Numbered from the stretch's first letter, positions 1 to 11,665 are shown. The stretch: 64,000 nt of DNA from Tetraselmis striata (GCA_006384855.1 VCJN01000558.1:1-64000); one strand, 5' to 3'. Numbers and translations are program-made. Notes: generated by a model from the sequence alone, not told the origin.

Positions 1-52
1 CAGTGTCCAGAATGTTCTATGTACCCGTGTCACCTGTACACGTTTCCTAGGA

Positions 53-988
53 TTTACTGAGGGTATTATCACCCCTTCCATTCCTCCCCACGCCAAAATA
101 CCAGCGAGCGGTGAGGCATCTGAAGAAAAGCTGCAACCTTGTCAGAAACATGGCGCATCAACAACTGACAACGGGGTTGGACTTGGCGGAAAACGGGTCG
201 GAAACTTGCATCGGTTCCTAATATAGTTCTCAGCCAGTGGGATGGTTTTGAACTTTGGTTTCAACATGTATTGTTGAATAATGTTGGCATATTAAACTGA
301 AACATAAGGAACCCAGTCATCCGCAGCTTCTGAAAAGTTTCGGTACCTTTGAAAAGCAAAGTGAAACCAGAAGCATATAGCCGTGGGTAGATTGCAACTT
401 TGCAAGCAAAACTTGGGCTAAAACATGGTCACCTGTTCGTGTGACCTCTTTGCCAATCAACCGATCTGGTAGATCTGATTGACACTTAAAGTAAGCCATT
501 TCCATAGTTTGGAGATGTGGAACACCGGGTGACACTCCAACTGTGGAGGCGGGTCAATACGATGTTCATTAGGGGATTTTTGCAGAGGATGGTCATATTC
601 CACATGAAAGCAGAGACGTCCAAACAACATGTCTCGTGCTCAGCTTGAGGGCCCGTAACAGGGGCCACCAGCACTGGGGCATGTGTTGATTTATTTTCGT
701 ATTTGTTAGTCTCAAAGGCTTGTGGTGTATAGATGTCCAAGCATGCTTTGATAGTATCTAATTTAGTAAGGTCAATCAGTGGTTTCGCAATGCTGATAGG
801 ATCAGGTATAAAGTTATTTATGGTTAAAGCCAACAAAATCCCAGAATGCACGAACATCAGTAATATTACGGGGCACGTGCCAATCTGTGGCTGCCTTAAC
901 CTTACCCTGAGTACAACCTAGAAAGCCTGTGCCGGTGACCAGGGTGCAGTTTTACTAGGTTTTACTCAGGGTACTATCACCCCCTTAC
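53..988. repeat. Degenerate direct repeat flanking the gypsy remnant
   Basis: The stretches 53-79 and 960-988 match closely (TTTACTGAGGGTATTATCAC versus TTTACTCAGGGTACTATCAC) and lie on the two sides of the decayed pol fragment. They may be leftovers of element ends or a recombination scar. No LTR termini could be fixed. Confidence 0.4.
317..955 (-). pseudogene. Decayed Ty3/gypsy pol remnant
   Basis: Reading the minus strand through several frames gives pieces of a Ty3/gypsy polyprotein in the right order. First comes the end of reverse transcriptase and the RT/RNase H connection: GKVKAATDWHVP, then DVRAFWDFVGF, then IAKPLIDLTK and APVLVAP, about 930-640. It then jumps to the integrase C-terminal signature CHPVFHISKL at about 510-530. 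Stops and frame changes interrupt every piece. RNase H and the integrase core are missing, so the copy suffered an internal deletion. It cannot be functional. The assignment rests on the ordered family motifs and not on any open frame. Confidence 0.72.
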
Positions 989-1751
989 AACTTCAGTAGT
1001 ATAGATCGAATAATGTACAGGTAATCTTTTTTAATTACATAAGGGCTTCCACAAAAGCCCTGTAAGATGTACAGGTAGTCTTACTTGCGCTATTGAAATT
1101 AACACGAGGAATCTATTGTACGATACGCGGCCGCATATTCTATGTATGTAGGTGGTTGTACCGTACAGCCATACCAGTACTACAGATCAGTACAGATCAG
1201 CCCGGCGCCGTGGTGATGTCGCGCTACTGCGACACGACTACTCATGCTCCGCGCAATGTATTGGTGTACCATACTGTATTGCGCGCCAGTTCCTATGCAT
1301 TGGCATCGAGCCATTGTCGGTTTGCTGAAAGAATTCCCCGACTGCATCTATCCATATTCACATAGGTGTACAGGTACTGACATAAATGATCATTACTACT
1401 GATCGACTGAGATATATCGCAGAATGAGATAGTCAGAGTATATGCGTATACAGAGAAGCTGCTGGTACACTATATGGCTACCATCCATACAATAAAAAGA
1501 CAAGCAAGCCCTTGAGCGTCCTATTCATGCAGCACTGAAGTATTCCCCATAGTTGCCTGTAGCAGCTTTGCCATGTATGTGTAACTTGTGCGCGCTCATT
1601 TTCGTCCTCTAGTAACAGCACGGCCCTAGCTATGGTGCGTAACTGTGCGTGCTCTTACGCAGCAATTGAGCGACTTGCTTGCGGACCTAGATGGAAGGAA
1701 GTAGTGGCCGTTCAGACTGCGGGAGACGTTCAGATTGCGGAGGCGGGTGTA
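989..1751. other. Non-coding stretch downstream of the oxidoreductase gene
   Basis: No convincing gene is seen. The expected C-terminal exon of the minus-strand oxidoreductase was looked for here and not found. A small inverted motif (AAGGGCTTCC...AAAAGCCCT) lies near 1043-1062. Confidence 0.5.
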
Positions 1752-3850
1752 TTACCTCAGCAACAAGCCGCGTCCCCACGAAGTCCTGGCAAGCTTCATG
1801 AACACGGAACCAAACAGTCCGAAGAGAAACACTGACCTGAACATGCAAGCGGCGCCAAAGCGATGGTCAGAATTTAGCTGCATATTGGAAACGCGATTTG
1901 TGGGTTATCCCCATGGAATCATAGACACAGCAGGGTGCGGCCCGTAAGTGATCTGGGATGGCCAGTTATTCGTTCCATAGTCCACTGAGAAGTGCCACTA
2001 GCACATGACCTACCAGCGGGATCCAACCGTGAACATGGCGGTGTAATGCGTTGCAGGCATTCCCTGCGCCGCCAAAGCGGCCTGACTCCGCCGCACAATG
2101 GAAGCATCCGCCCCTGCATTTCCCAGGTTGTGGGAATCACTTCGGTGTCATGTGTCATGCGATTTCATACAGGCAAAATGTGCAAGGTGTGTGTGTGTGG
2201 GGGGGGGGGGGGGGGGGGTGAGGACCCATGTAATGCTATTTTCAGAAGGGGGGGGGGGGTTCATATTGTGTAGCCCAAACTGGCAGCCACAGTTTAGCAC
2301 AGAGATGTCCTACCAATGAAGGGCAGAGCCCATGCATTCACTGCCTTGGAAAACCTGGCTCCAGCGCTCCTGCTGGGTTTTGGCCCAGGGATGGCAGGTG
2401 GAGCGGGCGACTTCCCCTCATCCTTCATCTGCACGGTGGGAGAGACCCAGCTGGTTCAAAATGCAGTGACCTTTCTGGATGGGAACGCAGATACCACCTC
2501 AGCATTCCTTCATAGATGGCACACACCTTGGTGCGCAAAGCGCGTAGATCACCTGCCGCTGCTACTCCCAGGACGGCGCATTGCCTGGTGAGGGGAGGTT
2601 GCGATTCCCTGAGCTACAGGAAAGAAGCATTCACGTGCCGGCAGGGAGCCGTAGTGATGGCGGCATAGAGCACATGCAGTGGGCGAGGAGCACCATGTGG
2701 GGAAGTGGCCACGGAAGCCAGCCGATCCTGTAGCCAAGGTCAGGAAGGAGTCTACCATAGTGATTCTAGCAGGTGCCTGAGGCTGCTGCAGCTGCAGTAA
2801 TGGCATGTGGACACAAGAAGTCTGTCAGCAGGGACCTGGGGTGAGCTGCCGTCAACAGTAGGGGTGCACGGCATGCATGTATGCGTAGAAAGGGGCGCAG
2901 TGGGCGTACCGTGAACAAGGTGCCCATGTCAGCGGGCACGCTGTCGAAGCCAGCAGCTGAGGCGATAATTACTCCAGCCTCCTGCGCACGATTGTGATAC
3001 TTGTACTCCATTTCTTCAATGAATTCTGCAGGTGTGGCAGCAATTTATATAATGATTGTTGTATTTTCAGTTTGGGAATAAATTCCCTGCATTCCTGCAT
3101 GGCAAGTGGTGACAAGTGGGTCGTTTCACCTGGTTCACCGCTGATGTCGAGGTAGTGAGCTTTGCCTTTGATGCATGCGGACACAACAGCGTCCCCCCAC
3201 AGGCGGTAGGGACCCACGCAATTCAGGACTAGCCTGCGGCGGCCAGATACATTTGGACGCCCAGGCAGAGCACATAGCGTTGAGCTGCCTCAGCAACTCT
3301 TCACACACCTAAGACATGCTTGCGAAAGATGCTCGGCAAAGGCACGCCTGAGAGGGGATCAGTGTGCCTGCACCTGGTCGACTTCGCCATATCAATGAGC
3401 GAAGCCTCATCGTTGACATCGGCAATAACGACCTGTGGCACGCAATCGAATGTGGTTTGCTATTCTTATGCACTTCCGGTAGTTTGCACAGCAACTGCAA
3501 AGTCCGGGGTTCATGTAGTTAGCACATTGCGCGCTCATGGTTGCGCGAGGCGCGGATGTTACCTCTGCCTTGTTTTCAGCACCGATGTCTCGAAGGACGG
3601 CGAGCAGCTTGCCTTTGTCCCTTCCCCCCACTGCCACCCTACCGCGTGTTCCGCGCAGAAAGCAAGCTGTAAAAATTAGACCGACACCACTTTACGCCAG
3701 CATCCCACAAATATCCCGTTGCAGCTGCGTCGGTGCTCCAAGGTCGCCGCACCTGCAGCTTTGGGGCGCCATCTCCAGCAACGTCTTCACGACACGCGAG
3801 CCTGTGAAGCCAGTCGCGCCATAGACGACTACGTCGCTTTCGGTAGCCAT
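1752..3850 (-). CDS. Saccharopine dehydrogenase-like oxidoreductase, C-terminally short
   Basis: Ten exons with GT-AG borders keep one frame: 3753-3850, 3563-3638, 3374-3432, 3130-3233, 2910-3025, 2694-2791, 2527-2584, 2314-2428, 2014-2113 and 1756-1836, about 302 residues. The start ATG at 3850 gives a Rossmann nucleotide-binding loop, VVYGATGFTGSRVV, at residues 8-21. In order follow VAVGGRDKGKL, NCVGPYRLWG, HYLDISGEP, ASAAGFDSVPADMG, QCAVLGVAAAGDLRALR, IPGPKPSRSAG, GADASIVRRSQ and a hydrophobic segment FLFGLFGSVFM, the family's usual order. This is the SCCPDH-like group, an uncharacterised NAD(P)-binding reductase type, not the lysine-pathway enzyme itself. The 3' splice site of exon 6 is ambiguous (2791 chosen). 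After exon 10 the frame reads AGG TAA (stop 1752-1754). Relatives run on for roughly 110-130 residues, so the gene is either 3'-truncated or its last exons are unrecognised. Confidence 0.85.
2198..2257. repeat. Two poly-G tracts inside an intron
   Basis: Runs of about 20 and 12 G lie inside the intron between the oxidoreductase exons 2314-2428 and 2014-2113. They are poly-C on the sense strand. Confidence 0.9.
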
Positions 3851-4764
3851 GGCGCGAGGACCAAGGTAGCCAGATCTTCGGCGATATCACAAGGGGGTCT
3901 ATGACCTTCCTGAGAGTGCCGCTTCGGTGCTTGGTCGATGTCGTTTGTCCCTGCGGCGGATGTTCATCCGACGCCTGTTCTGGCCGGCGCGTGACGTCGT
4001 TTCGTTCCTAAACATTGAAACACTATACAGTACGAGACACTGGCCGAGTCCGGAAGCGTCGCGATAAACAATGTACATCACCACCAAAGCATAAATGTAC
4101 TAACGGTTACTGTCAGTCTGCTTCCTACCTGTATTGGCATTTCCGCGAAGCAGCCAGTCGCTAGCGACTAATGGTGCATTCTCTTGACGCTCTCCCTGTA
4201 TAAACCAAAAAGTTACTACGGAGATGATGTTGTAGCTGCGCGTGCGCCCTCCGCTCGACAGCGCGTGTCGCTGATGTGCAGGGTAGTACAGGGTAGTGGC
4301 GCCTCCCATATAGGTGATATGGGATCGGAGGCAGCACGGGCCTCCTCGTATAGCCGCCAGCTGGATCGCGGTGGCTGCGAAAACATACGAGGCTATCAAG
4401 TATGTTGAGGCCGTCTTCGCATGACACAACTGTACTTAGTGGCGATCTTCAAGCCATGTACGCCTGTCCGTCCATCTGTGCATTCATGCCAGGCTGGCAT
4501 GTCGTGGAGCACGGCAGCGATGAGTGTGGGGCGCCATCATGATTACTATCGCGATGACAACACGGAAACAAGTGAACTAATCAACGTGTGTAACGAGGAT
4601 TGTATCTTTAGTTTGGTACCTGAAGCGGCAGCGCTGGGCGCTAGATCCCCGCGCCGCTCACCCCTAAACCGCTCCGCAACGTCTCCTACATTCGCAACCG
4701 CCGTCGCTCACACACACCGTTAGCCGCTTCCGCTCCCCGCACCTCTCTTCCATCTTCGTGAAAA
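3851..4764. other. Divergent intergenic region
   Basis: This 914-bp spacer lies between the starts of two divergently transcribed genes and should hold both promoters. No clear TATA box at a standard distance and no supported ORF was seen. Confidence 0.5.
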
Positions 4765-6154
4765 ATGGCCGCTATCGCTTCAGTTTCCACCCGTGCTGCC
4801 GCCCCCCGCGCGGTGGTCGCCCGCAGTGCTGGCCCTTCCTCCCGCGCCGTGGCCGCTTCGCCCGCCTTCCTGGCCGGCCGCAGCCTGCGCTCCTCCGTGA
4901 AGGTGCCATCTCGCCTGCTCAAACCCTACGCGCTATGTGCAGTCCAGCCCCATCCCATCTTCCCCTGTCGATAACCCCCCACGATCATGCACGCAACACG
5001 GCTGCGACTATATCTTCTCTATGTCGCGGCCTGCGAATATCTTCCGAGGACGGACGCGTGTAGCTCGTTGGGACGAGTGCCTCTATCGCCCAAGCCGAAG
5101 AAGTTAGTCGCTCTCGGCCGTCCGTTTGCGACGTGCGTCGACGGGTGCTTTCATTCTCGGTAGCTCCTCGGTCGTTGTATTCTTCAGGCGAGAGGAAAGC
5201 TACTATTCTTATCGACCAACCTGTACCCGTGCGAATGTGAGAGTGTCGCCTTAAACTGGTCCGTCCATCACTCCCTGCCTTTGACCGCGCAACAGGCCAA
5301 ACCATGCCTGTAGTTATCGGGGGCGCTTAGTAACCAACGTATCTTTTCTTCCTTTCGTTCAGCCCTCCTCATGAGGCATGCCTTACCCTGCCGTTTAGGC
5401 TCGGTCGTGAGGTTCATTGGCATCCCTATCTATGGGCAACACTGATGGTCTCTGACGAATCTGTGTCACAGCCTGCCCCCCAGGCAAAGAAGTTTGTGGT
5501 GCGCGCGGAGTCCGATGGCCTTGACACCGACAAGCTGGTGAAGGATCTGACCGCGAAGGTGCGGGTTGCTCTGCTTCCCTGTTCGCTGGAGATAGCGCTA
5601 TGCTGGTGCAAACGGATTCGTCACTGTCCGTCACCTGTTGACCAGCAATAGGACGGTGTGTTTCCTCTCCATGCCAGCTTATGAGAAAGGCATGTCCGTG
5701 CGCGCTGCAGTGGGATGCCATTGAGAATAAGTCCGGCGTGGCCGTGTACGCCGGCGGTGCCGTGGTTCTGCTGTGGTTCTCCTCCACCATCATCGGCGCG
5801 ATCAACAACGTCCCCGTGGTGTGTGCCATGCTCACAATCCTTGGGACCAATGGACTGACTGCTTTCGTGGCTTCCGTAATCTGGGCTTGTAAACTCGACT
5901 TACTCCGCTACCCTCTGCGCCCAACTGCAGCTGCCGAAGCTGATGGAGCTGGTGGGCCTTGGCTACACCGCCTGGTTTGTGTACCGTTACCTGCTCTTCA
6001 AGGTAGGGCCGCCCCACTTTCACATATTGCAGTTCCTGGCCACTGCTCCACATCGCGTTGCTCATGACACGCCACCCACGGCTTGCAGAGCTCTCGCGAG
6101 GAGCTGATCTCCGATGTCGACGAGCTGAAGAAGAAGATCACTGGCCCCAACTAA
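4765..6154 (+). CDS. CURT1: CURT1-like thylakoid curvature protein
   Basis: Five phase-0 exons with clean GT-AG borders: 4765-4902, 5472-5558, 5711-5818, 5931-6002 and 6089-6154 (stop TAA), encoding 156 residues. Exon 1 is a typical algal plastid transit peptide, rich in Ala, Ser and Arg with no acidic residue. The mature part has an amphipathic KLVKDLTAKWDAIENK helix, a first membrane segment AVYAGGAVVLLWFSSTIIGA, a short NNVPVLPKL turn, a second membrane segment ELVGLGYTAWFVYRYLLF, and a charged tail EELISDVDELKKKI. This is the CAAD/CURT1 arrangement, in which oligomers bend thylakoid membranes at grana margins. Length and order match the family. It is the best-supported host gene here and shows no damage. 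Confidence 0.93.
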
Positions 6155-6195
6155 ATTCATGCGCCGTAATATATCTTAGGCTGTTGAGCCCCACC

Positions 6196-6200
6196 TGTAA
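6196..6200 (+). terminator. TGTAA polyadenylation-type signal
   Basis: TGTAA lies 42 nt after the CURT1-like stop codon. This pentamer is the usual poly(A) signal of chlorophyte algae. The site is short, so chance is possible, but the position fits. Confidence 0.5.
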
Positions 6201-8039
6201 CCCATACCCAATTAGCATCTACCCATGCATTGAGGCGCCACTCTGTCACGCTTGCGCAGTCTGCCGCACAGGGGCAGCCAGGGACGTGCCTTTGGGTGAC
6301 TCGTGAATGTGGCAGTCAGGGAACACGGGGAAGGCACATGTAGGTATTTTTTCTTACACAATTCGGCCAGCGCATCTTTTATTTCTGCAGCAATGACCCG
6401 GACGATTGTTGTGCTATTCTGCTATATTCCTATAATAGTTTTCTCCCTGTCCGGAGGGGGGGGGGGGGGGGGTTAGAAATTAAAACCATGCCGTGATCCT
6501 AATGCGTGGTTGCGGCGGCATTGTGTCCGCGGATCATGCCGTGGTGCCCACTGGGTAGTAACAGTGCCAACTACACATCTTTGCTCTGCCAGGCCGGTTA
6601 CTGAGGGTGCTTGCCGTCATGCAAAGGCCGCGTGTATATAAGGGCATGCTAACTGTTAGGGCACAGGAGCAGGAGCGGCCATGAAACGTGGGAGCCTGCC
6701 TGATGTACACCTGGGGCATGCAGTGGCATGACTGTTAGCGTACCACTCCAATCCAGCAATGGCTGCGGGAATTGCCACTGAACAGCATCTCCCTCATGAG
6801 TGGCCCGCCATTCCTCGTGCAGGCTGTGGCTTATACTATCATGCTATGTAAAGATGTCCAAAGCAACACCGCTTCAGGTGGTCTTTTGACCCTGCAATAC
6901 AACCCCCTCACATTAGAATAGATGAGTTGGCCTTCAGGGGCTGCTTGCTACGGGCTACGGCCCTATGCGGGCTGCAGCAGCCGGGCCGTAGGACAGCTGG
7001 CAAGTGTAGTTGGAGGTCTGGCAGGAAGAAAGTTGTAACAAAGCTTAATTGCATTAATACGATAGATGTGCACTTGTTTACGTCCGGATGCGGGATCCCT
7101 CGACAGGGCACAGGGGTACCAGCGCATCAGATGGTCTGCAGGCAGCCGACCAACGATGGATAACAGCACAGAATGAAGCCTACCCAGGTGCCAAAGGGGA
7201 ACAGTACCAGCACGCTCAGGGTGAAATGCCGGCCGCGGGCATTTCTCGCCGCACCGTATTCAAACAAGTGCTGCTCCCACTGAATCAGCAGATGGCACAC
7301 ATCAGGAGCTTGAGTCCTTACGCAGGGAGCATGGGCTGTTTGTACTGCTGCGGGTGCTGACGGGGTGCGGACGAATTCGCCAGCAAGAAAGCATCCACCT
7401 TTCCCAGTCCGAATGCAGACGCACAAATTACACTGCAGCTGATACAAATTCTGAAATGTGCCAAGAGATGGCCGCCAACAGTCACGAGTATCCATTTTCG
7501 TACCGCCGCGCCGGCATCACCCGCAATTATTAGCACCTGTACTCCTGTACCACCGCATGCTTGCACTGAGACAGATAGAGTCTGATCAGTCATGTCAAGG
7601 CGGGGAGAGCGTACAGTTTGAGGTGAGAGATTAACCTGACCGGGAGGGGGCAGGTGGTCAGAGGGCGCCAAGGCATCCCGGCAGCAGGCAGACGGGGCCG
7701 CGCATTCATATTGCCCAGCTGCCATATGCGCTCTGTCTGGGTGCCGCAGTGTCTGGGTGCCTAGGACCATGGGCATGCCAATGCGTGGCCCACATCCCGC
7801 CGCCTCCAGGCACAGCCCATTACTCCAATGCCCCCACAATCGGACACGGGACGCAGAGCTCGTGCCATTTACTCCATTGGCCTGGATTCGGCACCCTGTG
7901 CCCTCCCCGCCACAACCCAACCCCCCACTCTGCGCACCCCCATCAGATGCATATAATGGCGGTGATGGGCACATCGCCCCAAGGCTGGCAGGACTGATGA
8001 CGGCAGCTGGAATCACTACTAAGGCTAGGCGCTGGTGAG
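6201..8039. other. Intergenic region with no supported gene
   Basis: It includes a poly-G run at 6457-6472. The part next to the kinase stop is probably its 3' UTR. A minus-strand open frame at 7318-8016 (232 codons) shows no family motif and looks like G+C-driven chance. Confidence 0.5.
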
Positions 8040-9138
8040 TTAAACAGTGAGGGCGCTTGTAGCGTGGGTGAAGCTGTCCGCGATGGAGGCGGCCTGAGCA
8101 GCGGGCACACTGGCACGTGGCGCCTCAGTGCCGGGCTCCGGGGCGCTTGTCGGAGGGCTGCCGTTCAGGATCCAGGGGTGGGAGAGCAGCTGCCTGGCGG
8201 TGGGCCTCTTGGCCGCATCGCGCACGAGCATGGCCTGCACCATGTCCTTCGCAGCCTCGGACCTGGTGTCCCAGACAGGATCTTGAAACGAGACCGCCGC
8301 GCGCTGAATGGAGCGGCGGGTTTCCCCCACGGTCTTCCCGAAGAAAGGGAAGGTCTTGGAGAGGAGCGCATAGAACATGACCCCCGCAGACCAGACGTCC
8401 CCGCTGCACCCTGGCGCAGCCTCGGATGACAGCACCTCTGGCGATGCGTAGTCCAGGGACCCGCGGCGATCAGCCACCCGGGGGGTCTCGTCTTCCAGCT
8501 CCTCTGCAAAGCCGAAGTCCACAATGCAGAGGTCGAGGGACCCGTCCTTGTTTCGCAGCATGACGTTTTCGAGCTTCTGCAAGACCCAAGGGGGGAGGGG
8601 GCGGCGAGACCCACAGTCCTATAGTTAGCTCCATCGGCACCAATACCCACATGCAAGAAGCTATGAGCAGCGTGGTGACATACACACTTGGATCATCAGC
8701 TGGATAGGGCAGCACCAGGTCTCGGTGAACGATGTTCCGGGAGTGCATGTGCGCAATCCCCTCGAGCAGCTGCTTCATAATGACCCGCGACTGCTCTTCC
8801 GTATACGACCCCCGCTCCTCAATATCGGAGAAAAGGTCCTGGCCACGCAAGAGCTCTGTCACAATGCACAGCTTGCTCCTCTTGTCGAAATGCTCGCGAT
8901 ACTGCAGCACGTTTGGGTGTGACAGCCGCTGCAGCAGCCGAATCTCCTCCCGCGCCAACCTGCGCTCCGTTTCCTTCGTGATTATCTTGCACGCCCACTC
9001 CTTGCCATCGACAAGGTCGACAGCGACGTGCACCACACCGCAGGAGCCCTCGCCCAAGACGCCTCCCAGCTTGTACTTCTTTTTGAATGACGGCCTATCG
9101 GAACCACCGCCAACAAGCTTTTTCAACAAGTGTTTCAT
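8040..9138 (-). CDS. Ser/Thr protein kinase, CAMK/CDPK-like
   Basis: Two phase-0 exons, 8716-9138 and 8040-8576, give 319 residues. The intron splits the catalytic loop: exon 1 ends at HRDL (138-141) and exon 2 opens with KLENVML. All key kinase elements are present: glycine loop LGEGSCGVV (28-36), ATP-binding Lys51 in WACKII, helix-C Glu in REEI (63-66), catalytic Asp140, DFG at 161-163, and the APE-equivalent ASPE (185-188). The subdomain pattern (HRDLKLEN, GSLDYASPEVL, GDVWSAGVMFYALL) is that of the CAMK/CDPK/SnRK group. A catalytic domain followed by a ~40-residue Ala/Pro/Ser-rich tail fills the whole protein. No EF hands were found, so direct calcium sensing is not supported. It should be an active soluble kinase of unknown target. 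Confidence 0.9.
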
Positions 9139-9661
9139 GCTCCTGCTCCTGCTCTGGGCGACGCGGTGGCGATACGGAGCTCCGCGTTTTTTTGTCGCCC
9201 TGACTACGCGTGTCCTTTATCTTGCTCAAGTACGAGCTATCTGCCACCCAGGTGCTGGGCTGCTGGGTATGTCAGACGCCGGTGGCGCTGCGTACGCGTG
9301 GCAGCAGGCTACGGCAAGGAAAGCAACCCCGCCGAGTGCGGCCGTTCAGTCGGTTGTACGGTGGGACACCTACGTACCAGCCCTGGCGGTCGCGCGCAGT
9401 GCCAGCGTACTGGTACCGTACGGTACGGATCGGACAGCAAACATGCTGATGTTCCACCGCCTCCGTAAATTCCTGCTCGTCAGTGGTGTGGCAGTAACAG
9501 CGGGGCGTGGCTGCGGCCGGCTACCTATTTTTACATGTTAAATGCTTTCCGCCCCTGGGGCGCATCCAGGACAAGGAGCGACTAACTACAGTATGGAGAT
9601 ACTGTATGAGCGGAGACGATACCAAGCTCGAAATAAAGGGTGCGAATTCATTCTTTACTGC
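9139..9661. other. Upstream region of the kinase gene
   Basis: Presumed promoter and 5' flank of the kinase. A run of overlapping self-complementary steps (GGTACCGTACGGTACGG, about 9411-9427) is the only structure noticed. The ORFs here are shadows. Confidence 0.45.
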
Positions 9662-10010
9662 TTACATCAGGGCTTTAACAAATGCGCACCACAAACAGAA
9701 CTAACAGCAACAATGAAAGGTTGCCAGCAAAAGAGACATAAGCATGAAACCAAGCAAGGTCGAGCAAGAGGCCAGGGAGCCGAGAACCAAGGAAGAGCCA
9801 AGGGAACCGCGAAGTCGCCTAGCTCCCAAGGAACCAAAGGGTCAAGGGAAGCACTGAAGAAAGACCGAAAGGGGGACATGAAACCAATGGGGACCACCGC
9901 CCCGCGCATGCCATCAGCCGCGACGAGTACGTTTGCAGCCAATGACCCGGGTCATAGCAACTCATGCCGACGAGCGATGCGACGCATGCGTGCCATCCTG
10001 TGCCGCGCTA
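9662..10010 (-). mobile_element. 5'-truncated copy of a LINE-like retroposon 3' end
   Basis: This matches 38003-38285 in the same orientation. Shared blocks include the ORF terminus (MTRVIGCK coding stretch, TGACCCGGGTCATTGGCTGC on the minus strand) and the 3' UTR ending AAAGCCCTGATGTA. In the 38-kb copy the stretch follows an ORF with a retroposon-type C-terminal domain. Here only the last ~330 bp remain, as expected from 5' truncation during target-primed reverse transcription. No poly(A) tail or target duplication was identified. Confidence 0.65.
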
Positions 10011-10114
10011 TCCCGTGCCATCTTGCCATACAAGCTAGCCACCTTAGATCCGAAACCATGTTGAAATGTCAAGCTCAAAAAAGGTGCCGATCGGACTTGG
10101 ATGTCGTCATCTAA

Positions 10115-10615
10115 TGTTGTAGAGCTTGCATACCGGTCTGAACCGGGCCGAGGACCACAACCACATGATTGTACCAACACCCCTCTTGATAGAAGATTGT
10201 AGAGTTCTATAGCAGGAAACAGAGAAGTGGTTACAAGAAGTTGGTGATGTTGATATGATTATACATACATATCATCATGTATGTAGAATTCTGTTAGGCC
10301 CCATCATCAGTGGGCACTTGTCGTCGTATGACTACTTTGTAACTATTTGAGAGCTAAATGCTTGAGATATGTTGCACAGTCACTAGTAACGAGCATCTTG
10401 TCGTTAGTATCTGCAATCTGATTGGGAGATTTGCATTGTGCAGATTTGGCATTATTATTCATATAATGGTAGATAGATTTTCAGTGTTGATTGTTGAGTT
10501 GCTGTGACCGTTCAGTGTTTGAATGGACATGCATGTGTAACGCCGATATTTACTATGCGCAAAATACTAGGTGATTTAGTATTCTCGTACGGATCCTTTA
10601 GTAGTTACTTCAACA
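10115..10615 (-). mobile_element. Probable copia-type 3' LTR
   Basis: Read on the minus strand, a 501-bp stretch begins TGTTGAAGTAAC, ends GCTCTACAACA (5-bp TGTTG/CAACA inverted termini), and is preceded by the purine-rich AGTGAGGAGGGG. That is the layout of a polypurine tract plus 3' LTR. The upstream minus-strand sequence to about 10,800 contains a weak copia-like GDVLTKRL string, but no open reading frame remains. A partner LTR was not found, so this is an inference from termini. Confidence 0.5.
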
Positions 10616-11640
10616 CCCCTCCTCACTGAAGGCATGGGCTGTGATACATCAGTACAAGAAGAGATATAAAAGCTCATCAAGTCAGAGCAAAAGAATCCGT
10701 CATCACCAGTACCATTGGCCGGGGGTTTCAAATTGCGATCGTTCAGGCGCTTAGTTAAGACGTCACCGAGTCACTGACCTCATGATGGCTGATGATGTTG
10801 GGCGACGTTGTGGGGAGCGGCATCCTAAGAATGAGTTGCTTGTTGAGGCTGTAGTTTGAGTTGGATGTTGTTGGGGTTTGTTGCGGGTGTGGGGGTATTG
10901 CTAGTGAGATAGGATCGGAAGTATGTTGAAGTTGTTGATCTTGTAGTGCTTGTTCATCTAGTGATGGTGGCGTAGTATCGCGGTTCGCTGGCTCCGCATC
11001 CCGCTATGGTGAAGGTTTGGCTGCATTATCGAGGGGCAATGCGCAGCACAACACTTCCCGCGGTAACCCGTGCGACATTTCGCGGTCCGAATACGGTACG
11101 AATAATCTGTCCGCGTGCGGCGCGCCCCTGCGCCGCAGGATCCGCCTCGCCGCCCGAAGCACCCGCCGGGCACTGCGGGCGGCGCATCGTCATGCATCCA
11201 CTATAGCACACCATCGTCCACCCCACCATGCCAGCTCCCGCGAACCCGTAGCCCTACCTTCTATCCCCTTCGAGGACACATGACGATCATGGCTGGCTCG
11301 GGGCGCGTGTTTATTTCGGGACGGCGGCCAAGATGTCCAACCTTGCGATTTCCGCCCCATTGACGCTCCCCCTTCGGGGATTTGGGTTTTGTAGACACCA
11401 TACGCCACCATGGCCAATACTACTGCTCAAATAGAAATGCAGCTTGGTAAAAAATAGAAGGCCTAAACAATGTACGTTGTTCCCTAGCTCGTCCGACCGA
11501 GCGTGACTGTGCCATCGGTGCAAAGTTCGTATGGTGGGGGCGGCGCTCAGATCGGTTGCGGCGGGGTCGCCACGGAGATCCCGCAGCACGCCGTTTGCGC
11601 GGCCGTAGTAGTCGCGACCCGCCTAGCACCATATCGCCGC
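10616..11640. other. Degenerate element interior and unassigned sequence
   Basis: 10,616-10,950 is probably the decayed inside of the copia-type element that owns the neighbouring LTR. From 10,951 to the hAT element nothing beyond short overlapping chance ORFs is seen. Confidence 0.4.
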
Positions 11641-11648
11641 AAAAAGAG
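11641..11648. repeat. Left target-site duplication of the hAT element
   Basis: AAAAAGAG directly abuts the left terminus. The right flank, 17451-17458, reads AAAAAGCG, a 7 of 8 match. An 8-bp target duplication is the hAT hallmark. Confidence 0.65.
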
Positions 11649-11665
11649 TAGGGCTCCGCATCAAG
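11649..11665 (+). repeat. hAT left terminal inverted repeat
   Basis: TAGGGCTCCGCATCAAG is the inverse of 17434-17450 with one mismatch. Partial similarity continues inward. Confidence 0.8.

Noticed and set aside
7318-8016. 232-codon minus-strand ORF after the kinase
   Set aside because: No domain, no codon signature, GC-rich context; more likely 3' UTR of the kinase gene.
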